Positions 43,663 through 53,795 are shown, counted from the stretch's first letter. The stretch is 64,000 nucleotides of DNA from Ensifer sp. USDA 6670 (GCA_000421085.1 ATWE01000002.1:124001-188000), one strand, 5' to 3'. Notes: generated by a model from the sequence alone, not told the origin. Numbers and translations are program-made.

Positions 43663-44273
43663 TGCACACCTCCATCCGCGTTCATCCCGGCTTGCCGGCG
43701 AACGCTATTCTTTGTTTCTTTCACTTGGCGCTCGAGACGCTCCTTGACGGCTGCGAGCTTGGCGGCGACCAGATCCTCCGTGACCAGACGGTTGAACTCG
43801 TCGCCTGCCTGCGCCTTGGCATGTCTGAAGACGTACCACTCGCCGGACGGCTCTCTTTTCTGGTAAATGGTTCCGTCGAGCGTGCGGTGGCTGAAGCAGG
43901 TCTTGCTGGAGGCGGCAGCACTCTGGCTGTGCCACACGGCCATCAGGCAGAGTTGGCCGCGGTCATTCACGCTCCAGCGGCCCTCGGCCCAGCTCTCCCC
44001 CGTTGCCGATTGCGCCCATGCCCGGAACGCACGGTCTTCACTCTCCATCCGGCCGGCGCCGCTCTCCCATGTCCAGGTCTTGCCCTGGAAGATCATGTAG
44101 AGCTCCACGCCCGTCATGGTGCGGGCGTTTTCGGGAACGGCAACTTCCGCGGACGCCGGTGAACTCCAGAGGAAAAGGGCGGCCGGCAAGATGCCAAGGA
44201 AGAAGTGCCTGCCGAGCAGCGCATGTCGGTTGCCGCGGCCCTCTCTCCCGAAGAATGGGACTTTCACTCTCAT
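43659..44273 (-). CDS. apsH1: Exported DUF995-like protein of the APS operon
   Basis: 204 residues from the ATG at 44273, with GAGGGGATAGGAAC upstream; longer frames run into apsS. A hydrophobic signal stretch (FFLGILPAALFLWSSPASAE) ends near residue 41. The mature domain has TGVELYMIFQGKTWTWESGA, GRWSVNDRGQLCLMAVWH, KTCFSHRTLDGTIYQKREPS and EWYVFRHAKAQAGDEFNRL, matching ApsH2 position by position. A charged tail of about 35 residues with ERLERQVKETK follows. Four bases separate it from apsS. Likely a periplasmic partner of the synthase. Confidence 0.8.
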   Translation of the reverse strand: MRVKVPFFGREGRGNRHALLGRHFFLGILPAALFLWSSPASAEVAVPENARTMTGVELYMIFQGKTWTWESGAGRMESEDRAFRAWAQSATGESWAEGRWSVNDRGQLCLMAVWHSQSAAASSKTCFSHRTLDGTIYQKREPSGEWYVFRHAKAQAGDEFNRLVTEDLVAAKLAAVKERLERQVKETKNSVRRQAGMNADGGVQ

Positions 44274-44277
44274 GTTC

Positions 44278-46143
44278 CTATCCCCTCTGTGAATTGCCGC
44301 CCCGCTGTTCCGCCGGGGCGGAAATCCAGCGTGGACGGAAGACGATCTTTCGCAATGCCGTACCGCCCTGCCCGGCTCCGGCCACCGCATAGCGCTCTTC
44401 GAAGAGGCGCAGTTGCCCACTGCCCCATGCGAGTGCCTCGAGCCCATCCTTCCCGTGTTCGGCCGTCGCGATGCCGGGCAGTGCGACGATCGCCAGGAGC
44501 CCGGCCCCTATTGCGGGACGATAGAAACGGGAGGCGGTGCCAACGGTGTTTTCTCTCGAATGCCGCAGGACGATGACCAGCAGAAGCAGGCAGTAAATTG
44601 CCGCATTGAGGATCGCGAAAAGGTAGAACCCCTTGGCCTTCGCGGCATCTTCGATAAACAGGACCGGCAGGGCGGCCGAAACGGCCAGGAAGAAGTAAGG
44701 CGCAAGCACGCGCAGGGGCAGCGGGTCGACCTCGGATGATCCCTTCGGCGTGACACGGAAATCCACGAAGGACCCGGTGAGCCAGTCTCGCAGGGCGGCC
44801 AGCGTACCGGCAAGCGCCCAAGGCCAGCGCGCAAAGAGGAAGAGCATGCACTCCCAGCTCAGGACCTTCGCATCGTGAGGCCGGAAGGCGCCGGTTGCCC
44901 GCCAGCGATAGGCAAGGAGCACGAGGATGATTGAAAGCGGCGCGAAATAGGCCAGAAACTCCGGATAGGTCACGGCGACAAAGGTCTCGCCGCGTGCAAG
45001 GGCGACGATCGGCATTGCGAACATCAGCGCCATGAAGCACGCGAAGAGCGGATACCAGAGCTGCGCAAAGAGGAACTGGAACTTCAGTCGAAGCGGCAGC
45101 CGGCCAACAAGACGCGGCGAATACTGCAGCAGGAGCATCACGAGGCTACGTGACCACTGAAACTCCTGGGTCACCAGGTCGGCAAAGGTGCGCGGACCGT
45201 CGCCATGGGCGATCGCGTCGAGCGCGTGAATGCCGCGCCAGCCTGCCGCATTCATCATCAATGTGGTCGAATGGTCCTCGGCAAGCTCCGGGCCGAGGCC
45301 GCCGATCTCCTTGAGTGCCGCCGTGCGCACTGCATAGTGAGAGCCGATGCAGAGCGGCGCGAGCCCGGCATTGTATCCGGCCTGGAGAGCACCGTGCATG
45401 CTCGCCTCCGCATAAAGCCGCCCGCGCGCCGACCAGCTCTCGGACGCATTGCGGTCGCAGATGCTCGGCGCCGAGACGTAACCCACTTCCGGATCGGCAA
45501 AGGGGCGAAGCATTTCGAAGAGGTAACCGGGCGCGGGGACGTGGTCGGCGTCGAGCTGAGCCACGAAATCGTACCGGTCATAACCGTAATGATCGTAGAA
45601 GAAGGCGAGATTGCCTTCTTTGCAGCGCGTGCGCCGCGGCCATGTGGCCCGGTGGTAGTCTGCCCGGCCTTTGCGGGTGGAGACGAGCACGCCGTGCCTG
45701 CGGCACCAATCGTGCGTCGCTTCGGACGGATCCTCGTCTGCAAGCCAGGTGTCGTGCGGCACCTCCTGGGCAAGCATCGCCTCCAATGTCTCGGCGACGA
45801 CGGAAAAGGGTTCCGATGGCGCCTTGGTCACGACCATGGCGATGCGGCTGCCGGCCGGGAGCCGCAACGGTCCGTTCGGTTTCAAGGCGCCATAAAAGAC
45901 GGCGATGAAATAGGCCGGCAACAGGGTGACCCAGGCAAGGACGGCGGTCACGATGGTGCTGCCCAAGGCGTCCACGTGATGGCGCGGCTCCAGCCACCAG
46001 GACCAGAAATGGACGAGCGCCGCTATCCAGAGCCCGGCGCCGAGAAGAAATTCCATCCGGCGTCCGCGCGTGAGCACAGGCACGAGCCGCGGCTCGCCGT
46101 CCTCGGAACTGCGCGTCGGCTGATTGGTGGAAAGACCGGTCAT
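44278..46143 (-). CDS. apsS: Membrane glycosyltransferase family 2 polysaccharide synthase
   Basis: 621 residues from the ATG at 46143, overlapping the uxe stop. Two N-terminal membrane helices precede a GT-A domain: substrate Asp in LADEDPSEATHDWC, DxD in VAQLDADHVPAPGYL, and the acceptor acidic motif in ELAEDHSTTLMMNAAGWRG. The usual QxxRW is QEFQW here. Then come several membrane helices and FVDFRVTPKGSSEVDP, as in other processive GT2 synthases. It should polymerise and translocate a glycan using UDP-sugars from Uxs1/Uxe. Published work, as I recall, links this polysaccharide to arabinose and to c-di-GMP control. No PilZ domain is evident. Confidence 0.85.
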   Translation of the reverse strand: MTGLSTNQPTRSSEDGEPRLVPVLTRGRRMEFLLGAGLWIAALVHFWSWWLEPRHHVDALGSTIVTAVLAWVTLLPAYFIAVFYGALKPNGPLRLPAGSRIAMVVTKAPSEPFSVVAETLEAMLAQEVPHDTWLADEDPSEATHDWCRRHGVLVSTRKGRADYHRATWPRRTRCKEGNLAFFYDHYGYDRYDFVAQLDADHVPAPGYLFEMLRPFADPEVGYVSAPSICDRNASESWSARGRLYAEASMHGALQAGYNAGLAPLCIGSHYAVRTAALKEIGGLGPELAEDHSTTLMMNAAGWRGIHALDAIAHGDGPRTFADLVTQEFQWSRSLVMLLLQYSPRLVGRLPLRLKFQFLFAQLWYPLFACFMALMFAMPIVALARGETFVAVTYPEFLAYFAPLSIILVLLAYRWRATGAFRPHDAKVLSWECMLFLFARWPWALAGTLAALRDWLTGSFVDFRVTPKGSSEVDPLPLRVLAPYFFLAVSAALPVLFIEDAAKAKGFYLFAILNAAIYCLLLLVIVLRHSRENTVGTASRFYRPAIGAGLLAIVALPGIATAEHGKDGLEALAWGSGQLRLFEERYAVAGAGQGGTALRKIVFRPRWISAPAEQRGGNSQRG

Positions 46144-47126
46144 GACCGCACCTCCAGCCCGAAGAACGGGGCGGCCGTTCGCACGATCGTCTCGAGATCG
46201 GAGTATCGCGGCAGAAAGCCGAGCGTCCGGCAGGCAAGCCCGGCATCCGCATAGAGAGCCGGCGGATCTCCGCAGCGACGGCGGCGAAACACCACGGGGA
46301 CGTCGCGACCGGTAATTTCGCCAATCGTTCGCAGGACTTCCTTTATCGAGAAGCCGCGGCCGGTACCGAGGTTGAGCGCGAGGTTCCCGCCGCCCTTGGC
46401 GAGATGCCGGTATGCCAGCACATGAGCGCTCGCAAGATCGGCAACGTGAATATAGTCGCGCACGCAGGTTCCGTCCGGGGTATCGTAGTCCTCGCCGAAA
46501 ATCTCCAGATGCGGAATGCTGCCTGCCGCGGCCATCAGAGCCCGCGGGATGAGGTGCGTTTCCGGGTCGTGCCATTCGCCGAGGTCACCCTCGGGATCAG
46601 CGCCGCATGCGTTGAAATAGCGCAACGAGACATAATTCAGCGCGAAGGCGGCCGCATAGTCGGCGAGCATCTGCTCGGCCATAAGTTTCGTCTTGCCGTA
46701 GGGGTTGATCGGTGCCTGCGGCGTCGCTTCGTCGATCGGCAGCACCGCCGGCACGCCATAGGTGGCGCAGCTCGATGAGAAGATTACCTTGTCGACACCC
46801 GCCCAGCGGCATGCATCGAGGAGCGACAGGGTGCCGCGAACGTTGTTGTTGTAGTATTTCGCAGGATCGGCGACGGACTCGCCGACATAGGCGGATGCGG
46901 CAAAGTGGATCACGGCGTCCGGCCGGTAGGCCCCGATGACCTCGACCAGGTGCCCCCCGTCCAGGATATCTCCCTGAACGAACGGTCCCCAGCGCACGGC
47001 GGAACGGTTTCCGGTCGTCAGATTGTCGTAGACGACGGGCTCGATGCCCTCCAGGCGCAGAAGCTTTGCGGTGTGACTGCCGATATAGCCGGCGCCACCG
47101 GTGACGAGGATACGTGGCGCGACCAT
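46140..47126 (-). CDS. uxe: UDP-xylose 4-epimerase (bifunctional UDP-sugar 4-epimerase, GalE family)
   Basis: 328 residues from the ATG at 47126. Rossmann motif [20 protein letters not shown], Ser in KVIFSSSCATYGVP and YGKTKLMAEQMLAD with the catalytic Tyr and Lys mark an extended SDR. ACGADPEGDLGEWHDPETHL is typical of GalE-like epimerases. In S. meliloti the corresponding enzyme interconverts UDP-xylose and UDP-arabinose and also UDP-glucose/galactose. It is coupled to uxs1 upstream (TGATG) and apsS downstream (ATGA), supplying UDP-arabinopyranose to the synthase. Confidence 0.88.
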   Translation of the reverse strand: MVAPRILVTGGAGYIGSHTAKLLRLEGIEPVVYDNLTTGNRSAVRWGPFVQGDILDGGHLVEVIGAYRPDAVIHFAASAYVGESVADPAKYYNNNVRGTLSLLDACRWAGVDKVIFSSSCATYGVPAVLPIDEATPQAPINPYGKTKLMAEQMLADYAAAFALNYVSLRYFNACGADPEGDLGEWHDPETHLIPRALMAAAGSIPHLEIFGEDYDTPDGTCVRDYIHVADLASAHVLAYRHLAKGGGNLALNLGTGRGFSIKEVLRTIGEITGRDVPVVFRRRRCGDPPALYADAGLACRTLGFLPRYSDLETIVRTAAPFFGLEVRS

Positions 47127-48172
47127 CAGACCAGCTCCGCGATTTCCCGGTCCGAGCGGGAGAGAAGGCCGTCGAAATAGCGGATCGTGTGCGCAAGGCC
47201 CTCGGCCAAATTGACCTTCGGACGCCAACCGAGCTCTTCCGTCGCGAGCGAGATGTCGGGGCGGCGCTGGCGGGGATCGTCGACAGGCAGGGGCCGCCGG
47301 ACGATCTCGGAGCGCGAGCCGGTCAATCGGACCACCTCTTCGGCCAATTCGCCGATCGTGAACTCCGTCGGGTTGCCGAGATTGACCGGGCCGGTAAGCG
47401 ACGGCGGCGAGGCCATCAGGCGGACGAAGCCGTCGATCAGGTCGTCGACGAAACAGAAGGAACGAGTTTGCGAGCCGTCGCCGTAGATCGTGATGTCCTC
47501 ACCCTTCAGGGCCTGGACGATGAAGTTGGAAACGACACGTCCGTCATCCGGGCGCATCCGCGGGCCATAGGTGTTGAAGATACGGACGATCTTGATTTCG
47601 ACGCCATGGGACTTGTGGAAGTCGAAGAACAGGGTCTCTGCGCAACGCTTGCCCTCGTCATAGCAGGAGCGCGGGCCGAAGGGATTGACGTTGCCCCAAT
47701 AGCTCTCCACCTGCGGGTGGACATGCGGGTCGCCGTAGATTTCCGATGTGGATGCCTGGAAGATGCGGGCGCCGCGACGCGCAGCCAGATCGAGGAGGTT
47801 GAGTGAACCGATCACGCAGGTTTTCGTCGTCTGGATCGGGTCTGCCTGGTAATGCGGCGGAGATGCCGGGCAGGCGAGGTTATAGATCTCGTCGACCTCG
47901 AGGTCGATCGGCTCCACGACGTCGTGGGCGATGACGCGGAAGGTATCGAAGCGCTTGAGGGGCGCGATATTGCGCCTCAGGCCCGTCGAGAAATTGTCGA
48001 GGCAAATGACCTCGTGCCCGGCGCCGAGAAGCAGCTCGCAAAGATGCGAGCCCAGAAAGCCGGCACCGCCGGTAACAAGTATTCTCTTTTGGAAGCCTCG
48101 GCGACGCAATGAATCTGTAACGTAATTCTCGCCAAAGTGAGTTCCCCTGAAGTCATTTTTGAAATAGTTCAC
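47126..48172 (-). CDS. uxs1: UDP-xylose synthase (UDP-glucuronate decarboxylase)
   Basis: 348 residues from a GTG at 48172; about 29 residues precede the Rossmann motif [20 protein letters not shown], so a later start is possible but no better codon with an RBS is seen. Further motifs: [13 protein letters not shown], the active-site [15 protein letters not shown] with Tyr and Lys, and [20 protein letters not shown], all typical of UXS enzymes. It oxidises and decarboxylates UDP-glucuronate to UDP-xylose. It is the first gene of the six-gene polysaccharide operon that ends at the terminator near 42041. Characterised in S. meliloti, as I recall. Confidence 0.9.
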   Translation of the reverse strand: MNYFKNDFRGTHFGENYVTDSLRRRGFQKRILVTGGAGFLGSHLCELLLGAGHEVICLDNFSTGLRRNIAPLKRFDTFRVIAHDVVEPIDLEVDEIYNLACPASPPHYQADPIQTTKTCVIGSLNLLDLAARRGARIFQASTSEIYGDPHVHPQVESYWGNVNPFGPRSCYDEGKRCAETLFFDFHKSHGVEIKIVRIFNTYGPRMRPDDGRVVSNFIVQALKGEDITIYGDGSQTRSFCFVDDLIDGFVRLMASPPSLTGPVNLGNPTEFTIGELAEEVVRLTGSRSEIVRRPLPVDDPRQRRPDISLATEELGWRPKVNLAEGLAHTIRYFDGLLSRSDREIAELV

Positions 48173-48530
48173 GGATTATTCCTCACAATATCTGCTAACT
48201 TCTAAAATTCATCCACAGCAGGCACAATAAATTGGTGATCGAAACTTTACCGTTCGAAACTACCTTTTTTAATTTTCGGCAATGCTTGGAACAACTGTAG
48301 GTGTTTTAATACAATCAGCGGATGGGGATTGTCATTATCACCCCATCCCGATTGTTATCCCGCCGTGCATTTCTACATATAAAGGGGTATAAACTGGAAA
48401 CTGGCAGGTGTGCTCCGCCGATTCGATTCCACCCTGAGGCGAGTTGCGTTGGAGTGGGACAGATTCGACGTCCGGGTAATCGCTCGTTCGGGCTCACCCA
48501 AACGAGCAATCTATTTCTCTGGAGGGTTGC
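48173..48530. other. AT-rich divergent promoter region of the aps operon
   Basis: 358 bases without a gene, AT-rich from 48173 to about 48400, between uxs1 (minus) and the AraC gene (plus). It contains an inverted repeat, GGATGGGG (48320-48327) and CCCCATCC (48341-48348), with a 13-base spacer, a candidate operator. GGAGGGTTGC near 48521 is the AraC gene's RBS. Since the aps operon is probably tightly regulated, its control sites should be here. Confidence 0.5.
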
Positions 48531-49679
48531 ATGACGAAGGACTCCGGATCAGGAGACGACCCCGTCGAAGTTCCTGCTTGGCCCGCCCATATGGAGCGGC
48601 GCCGTTGGCCGCGCGATCCAACAGCTCGAAAGAACCGTTCAGCCGAAAGGTCGCCGGCGCTCGTACCTTCGCGTTTCTCGACGCGTGATCTGCCGCCGCG
48701 CGAGCAATTTAGATCCTGGCGGGCGCATATGGCGCCGCTCGTGGACGTGCGCCTGCCCGATGGGGTGTCGGAAGAGGACGGCTTCGCGGCCGAACTGACC
48801 GGCTGGCATCTCGGTGATTTGCTGATCGTTCAACAGGTGACGCCGGCACATAGCTATGAGCGCTCCCAGACTATGTTGCGCTCGAGCCCGATCGATCATT
48901 GGAACGTCGGTCTCTTTCGCAGCGGCCGCTCATGGACCGAGGCCGACCGTCGCGTCACCGAGACGGGACCAGGAGAGTTCTTCTTCCGGTCGCTCGGCTA
49001 TCCCTATCGCGGGCGCATGACGGATGCCGCGTCTATCCTTCTCTTCATGCCATATGAGCTGCTCGCAGACGATGCGGGCAAGCTCGAAGGGGCCAATAAT
49101 TCGGTCTTATCCGGCAGCCTCGCCGACCTGCTCGCCAACTATATCAATGGCATGGAAGAAAACCTCGGCAACATCACCGTCGAAGAGGTGCCGCGCATCG
49201 TTCGCACGATACGCGACATGGTCGTCGCATGCGCGGCGGCGGTAAGACCGGATGCGGGAGGTTCGCAGGCGAAAATGGGAGTGATGGAGCGGGCGCATCG
49301 ATTTATCCACCTGAACCTGCACTCGGCCGCCCTGACGCCCGAAGCCATATGCCGGGAGCTCGGCATTTCCAGAACCCGTCTCTATCAGCTTTTCGAGCCG
49401 AGCGGCGGCGTGCTGAACTATATCCGCAGACGTCGGCTCTTACAGGCCTACGCGGAGCTCAGCGATCCGACCAACAACAGGCCAATCGCGGAGATCGCGG
49501 AAGCGGCCGGCTTCGACCTCGCCGCCAATTTCACCCGTGCCTTCAGCCACGAATTCGGAGCGAGCCCGCGCGAAATCCGCAAGGCCGCGGCCGCCGAACG
49601 CCTCGCCACGCCCGTTGCCCCGCCGGAGCGGGACCGCGGGGCGACGATCGGCGACTGGCTCAAGTCGGTTCAAGGATGA
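48531..49679 (+). CDS. AraC-family transcriptional regulator
   Basis: 382 residues. The first ~70 residues are charged and probably flexible. Residues ~60-250 resemble the AraC_binding_2-type sensing domain (DLPPREQFRSWRAHMAPLVD, then LLIVQQVTPAHSYERSQTML). The C-terminal double helix-turn-helix includes AICRELGISRTRLYQLFEPS and IAEIAEAAGFDLAANFTRAF, followed by SHEFGASPREIRKA. It is divergent from the aps operon across 358 bases and could regulate it, but no direct sign of that is seen. Confidence 0.88.
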   Translation: MTKDSGSGDDPVEVPAWPAHMERRRWPRDPTARKNRSAERSPALVPSRFSTRDLPPREQFRSWRAHMAPLVDVRLPDGVSEEDGFAAELTGWHLGDLLIVQQVTPAHSYERSQTMLRSSPIDHWNVGLFRSGRSWTEADRRVTETGPGEFFFRSLGYPYRGRMTDAASILLFMPYELLADDAGKLEGANNSVLSGSLADLLANYINGMEENLGNITVEEVPRIVRTIRDMVVACAAAVRPDAGGSQAKMGVMERAHRFIHLNLHSAALTPEAICRELGISRTRLYQLFEPSGGVLNYIRRRRLLQAYAELSDPTNNRPIAEIAEAAGFDLAANFTRAFSHEFGASPREIRKAAAAERLATPVAPPERDRGATIGDWLKSVQG

Positions 49680-49750
49680 GGATTGAGCCGCGGCAAATGT
49701 TCCGGCGTCATGCGTTATCGACACCGTCATCATCGCCGTGGTTTCCGGCA

Positions 49751-50497
49751 TCAAGCGTTGGCGCCGCCGTCTATGGTCAGCGAAGCACCAGTGACGAACC
49801 TGCCTTGCGGCCCCGCCAGCCAGGCGACCAGTCCGGCAATGTCTTGCGGTTCACCGTAGCTGCCGGTGGCGATACGTTCCCGTTGCGCTTCGGCATGGTC
49901 TCCATTGGCCGGGTTCATATCGGTGTTGGTGGAGCCTGGATGAACGATGTTGACGGTGATCCCTCGCGGCCCGAGGTCACGGGCCAGGCCTTTCGTCAGA
50001 CCGACCAGAGCAGCCTTGCTGGCCGAATAGAGGCTGATCCCCGGCCAGGGAACCAGTTCGGCCAGGTTGCTGCCGATCGTGATTATCCTGCCGCCGTCAC
50101 CGAGATGTCTTGACGCCGAACGTATGGCCACGAAGGGCGCACGGAAGTTGACGGCCATCACTTCGTCGAAATCGGCAACAGTCGTCTCCTCCAGCGGAGC
50201 CGAGTGCCAGATGCCCGCGCTGTTGACCAATATGTCCAGCCCACCCAAGGTTTCGACAGTCTCGCGAACGGCCCGCTCGATGGCGTCGGCGTTACGGTTG
50301 TCGGCGCGGATTGCGACTGCACGACCGCCCGCCTGCTCGATCTCGGACACGACCGCCTGCGCCTGGCCGGCCGCATTCACATAAGTCAGCGCCACCGTCG
50401 CCCCCTCCAGAGCTAGCCTCTTGGCGATGGCCGCGCCGATACCCCTGCTGCCGCCGGTAACGAAAGCGGTCTTTCCGCCCAGACTGATCGATGTCAT
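49751..50497 (-). CDS. Short-chain dehydrogenase/reductase
   Basis: 248 residues from the ATG at 50497. Classical SDR: TGGSRGIGAAIAKRLALEGA cofactor motif, LVNSAG, catalytic Ser in IITIGSNLAE and Tyr-Lys in SLYSASKAALVGLTKGLARD, and a C-terminal FVTGASLTIDGGANA. The substrate is unknown. It is divergent from a TetR regulator with mirrored operator-like sites between them, so it is probably repressed by that protein, as in many SDR/TetR pairs responding to small molecules. Confidence 0.9.
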   Translation of the reverse strand: MTSISLGGKTAFVTGGSRGIGAAIAKRLALEGATVALTYVNAAGQAQAVVSEIEQAGGRAVAIRADNRNADAIERAVRETVETLGGLDILVNSAGIWHSAPLEETTVADFDEVMAVNFRAPFVAIRSASRHLGDGGRIITIGSNLAELVPWPGISLYSASKAALVGLTKGLARDLGPRGITVNIVHPGSTNTDMNPANGDHAEAQRERIATGSYGEPQDIAGLVAWLAGPQGRFVTGASLTIDGGANA

Positions 50498-50518
50498 TGG
50501 AAAACTCCATTCTGTAAT

Positions 50519-50579
50519 GATCGATACACAAAGGTTGCCCGACCTTGCCAATGCCTGTCAAGCGATATATTTATCGATC
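50519..50579. promoter_or_regulatory. Mirrored operator-like sites between SDR and TetR genes
   Basis: GATCGATA at 50519-50526 and its complement TATCGATC at 50572-50579 lie near the two divergent starts. The second is part of CGATATATTTATCG (50563-50576), a 5-bp-arm palindrome. Such symmetry suits a TetR-family repressor controlling both genes. Binding is inferred. Confidence 0.45.
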
Positions 50580-50601
50580 GCTACAGAAAAGAGTTGATCC
50601 T

Positions 50602-51216
50602 ATGTCCGACAAAGGCCGCCCCCGCAGCTTCGATCGTGCCGATGCGCTCATGCGCGCCATGAAGGTATTTTGGGAGAAAGGATACGAGGGCGCGTCGCTG
50701 ACAGCGCTGACCGCTGCCATGGGCATCAATGCGCCCAGCCTTTACGCCGCATTCGGCTGCAAGGAAGCGCTCTACCTCGAGGCAATGGAGCTCTACGCGC
50801 AAACGGTCGGCACCGACATCTGGGCGGCCCTGGAGACAGCGCCGACGGCAAGGGAGGCGGTCAGCCGCTTCCTTCTCGCGACAGCCGAAGCCTATTCTCA
50901 ACCGGGTACCCCGCACGGCTGCCTGATAGCGCTCGGAGGACTTCACCAGGCAGCAGTTCCCGAAGCGGTCTGCGATGCGTTGACCCGTCACCGCATGGAA
51001 AACACCGATAAGCTACGCCAGCGGCTGGAAGCTGCAATTGCTGAAGGCGAATTGCGCGATGGGGTGGATGCCGGCGCCGTCGCTACCTTTTATGCGACGG
51101 TACAACATGGAATGTCGATCCTCGCGCGCGATGGCGGCAGCTATGAAGCGCTGAAAAACGTCGCCGACGGCGCGATGGCCGCCTGGGGCGTGTTGACGCA
51201 AAACACGGTTCCATAG
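50602..51216 (+). CDS. TetR-family transcriptional regulator
   Basis: 204 residues from the ATG at 50602 (MSDKGRPRSFDRADALMRAM). The N-terminal helix-turn-helix is KGYEGASLTALTAAMGINAP followed by SLYAAFGCKEALYLEAME, the usual TetR pattern. The C-terminal ligand domain contains PGTPHGCLIALGGL, typical of the TetR_C_16/AcuR-like group. It probably represses the divergent SDR gene and itself. The inducer is unknown. Confidence 0.9.
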   Translation: MSDKGRPRSFDRADALMRAMKVFWEKGYEGASLTALTAAMGINAPSLYAAFGCKEALYLEAMELYAQTVGTDIWAALETAPTAREAVSRFLLATAEAYSQPGTPHGCLIALGGLHQAAVPEAVCDALTRHRMENTDKLRQRLEAAIAEGELRDGVDAGAVATFYATVQHGMSILARDGGSYEALKNVADGAMAAWGVLTQNTVP

Positions 51217-51222
51217 GAATGC

Positions 51223-51247
51223 CCGGCGAGCTTCGGGTACTCGCCGG
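51223..51247 (+). terminator. Stem-loop after the TetR gene
   Basis: CCGGCGAG (51223-51230) and CTCGCCGG (51240-51247) form an 8-bp stem a few bases after the TetR stop, between two convergent genes. No T tract follows, so it is a possible, not certain, terminator. Confidence 0.4.
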
Positions 51248-51321
51248 ACAACTTGACGTTCACAGCGGGAGAGGAATGCCTATGCGGCGTCTCCCGCTCG
51301 AACGCGCTTCAGACCCATGAT

Positions 51322-51741
51322 TTACTGAACGACCTGCACCACCGTGCGGCTCTTCGGCTCCACGATGACGCGTTTCTCGTTGACCACCGCGTAGGCATAG
51401 CGTGTATCGTCGGGGATCGGCGTGACAACCACCGTCTCAGGCAGCGGCTTTCCGACTACGATCTCCTGTTGAACGACGACCGGCTCCGCCGGAAGCGGCT
51501 GCGCCTCGACATATTCGATTACCGTCGGCGGCGGCGGGTCGAGCGCGGCACCCGCGACTGCTCCTGCGACGCCACCGACCGCAGCCCCGACAGGACCGCC
51601 TATGACTGCACCTGCAGCAGCTCCGCCGGCTGCGCCGGTTACGGTGCTGTTCTTGGTCGTGCTCTGCGCCGCTGCTGGAACAGCAAAGCAGCCGAGCCCG
51701 AGACTCAGAACAATGGCACCTTTGACGATCAGATCTTTCAT
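51322..51741 (-). CDS. Exported DUF1236 protein with glycine-zipper segment
   Basis: 139 residues from the ATG at 51741. Signal peptide (GAIVLSLGLGCFAVPAAAQ) followed by a Gly/Ala-rich zipper (GAAGGAAAGAVIGGPVGAAV), a proline-rich linker and a DUF1236-like end: EIVVGKPLPETVVVTPIPDD, then YAYAVVNEKRVIVEPKSRTV. Glycine zippers insert into or associate with the envelope. Such proteins are common in Rhizobiales and have no defined function. Confidence 0.8.
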   Translation of the reverse strand: MKDLIVKGAIVLSLGLGCFAVPAAAQSTTKNSTVTGAAGGAAAGAVIGGPVGAAVGGVAGAVAGAALDPPPPTVIEYVEAQPLPAEPVVVQQEIVVGKPLPETVVVTPIPDDTRYAYAVVNEKRVIVEPKSRTVVQVVQ

Positions 51742-51926
51742 CAGGCATTCTCCCGTTATGCGAAATGCGTCCCTTCCGCCAAACAACCCGCTGGTTCAGG
51801 AGTTGTTCCGCCTGTTCCCTTCGGCCGTAGTCGAACTATAAGTGGAACCCTGCGGCAACCAGAAGAGCAGCCGGAGATGTTCGCCCCCTTCTCACGCGAG
51901 GGGCTCTCGGGAATGGAGGAACAGCA

Positions 51927-52838
51927 TTGGCCGACAATCCGCTCTACGACATTCGCGACGAACGTTTCCGTTCGCTGACCGTTGGCAGCGCAGCGCTCGA
52001 AGAACTTTATCGCGGCTGCCGCTGGGCGGAAGGGCCGGTCTGGTTTTCCGACCTTGACTGCCTGATCTGGAGCGACATTCCGAACCAGCGCATGATGCGG
52101 TGGACGCCGCACGGCGGCGCTTCGGTCTTCCGCTCGCCCTCGAATTACGTGAACGGCAACACGCGCGACCGCCAGGGCCGCCTGATCTCCTGCGAGCACG
52201 GCGGCCGGCGCGTGACGCGCACGGAACATGACGGCCGCATCACCGTGCTTGCCGACAGTTATGAAGGAAAGCGGCTCAATTCGCCGAACGATGCCGTGGT
52301 GCACTCCGACGGCTCGATCTGGTTCACCGATCCAACCTACGGCATCATGTCTGACTATGAGGGCCACAAAGCGGAACCGGAACAGCCGACACGCAACGTC
52401 TACCGCATCGACCCTCTATCCGGCGCCATCAAGGCCGTCGTCAGCGATTTCATCCAGCCGAACGGGCTCGCGTTCTCAGCGGACGAGGCGCGGCTTTATA
52501 TTGCCGATTCGGGATCTGCAAAGCACGAAGTTCCAAGCCATATTCGCGTTTTCGACGTCGCCGCTGGCGGCGTGCTCGCAAATGGCCGCTATTTCTGTTC
52601 CATCGACAACGGCAACCCGGATGGCTTCCGTATCGACGTAGCGGGAAATCTTTGGTGCAGTGCTGCCGACGGAGTGCATTGTTTCGACCCGGACGGCACC
52701 CTGCTCGGCAAGATTCTCGTGCCGCAGACGGTGTCGAATCTCACCTTCGGCGGCCCCAAGAAGAACCGCCTCTTCATCACCGCCACTCAGTCGCTCTATT
52801 CCATCTACACGGCTATGAACGGCGTGCAATATCCGTGA
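51927..52838 (+). CDS. SMP-30/gluconolactonase-like enzyme
   Basis: 303 residues from a TTG at 51927 with GGAGGA nearby; no better start is present. Six-bladed beta-propeller features: GCRWAEGPVWFSDLDCLIWS with the first metal-ligand Glu, RLNSPNDAVVHSDGSIWFTD with the metal-binding Asn and Asp, and QPNGLAFSADEARLYIADSG. The family hydrolyses sugar lactones with a divalent metal. No sugar operon is directly attached, so the substrate is open. Confidence 0.88.
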   Translation: MADNPLYDIRDERFRSLTVGSAALEELYRGCRWAEGPVWFSDLDCLIWSDIPNQRMMRWTPHGGASVFRSPSNYVNGNTRDRQGRLISCEHGGRRVTRTEHDGRITVLADSYEGKRLNSPNDAVVHSDGSIWFTDPTYGIMSDYEGHKAEPEQPTRNVYRIDPLSGAIKAVVSDFIQPNGLAFSADEARLYIADSGSAKHEVPSHIRVFDVAAGGVLANGRYFCSIDNGNPDGFRIDVAGNLWCSAADGVHCFDPDGTLLGKILVPQTVSNLTFGGPKKNRLFITATQSLYSIYTAMNGVQYP

Positions 52839-52874
52839 TGCCTTCACCACGCCTTCGACCTCTGGCGGCTCTCT

Positions 52875-53791
<917 letters not shown>

Positions 53792-53795
53792 CCGC

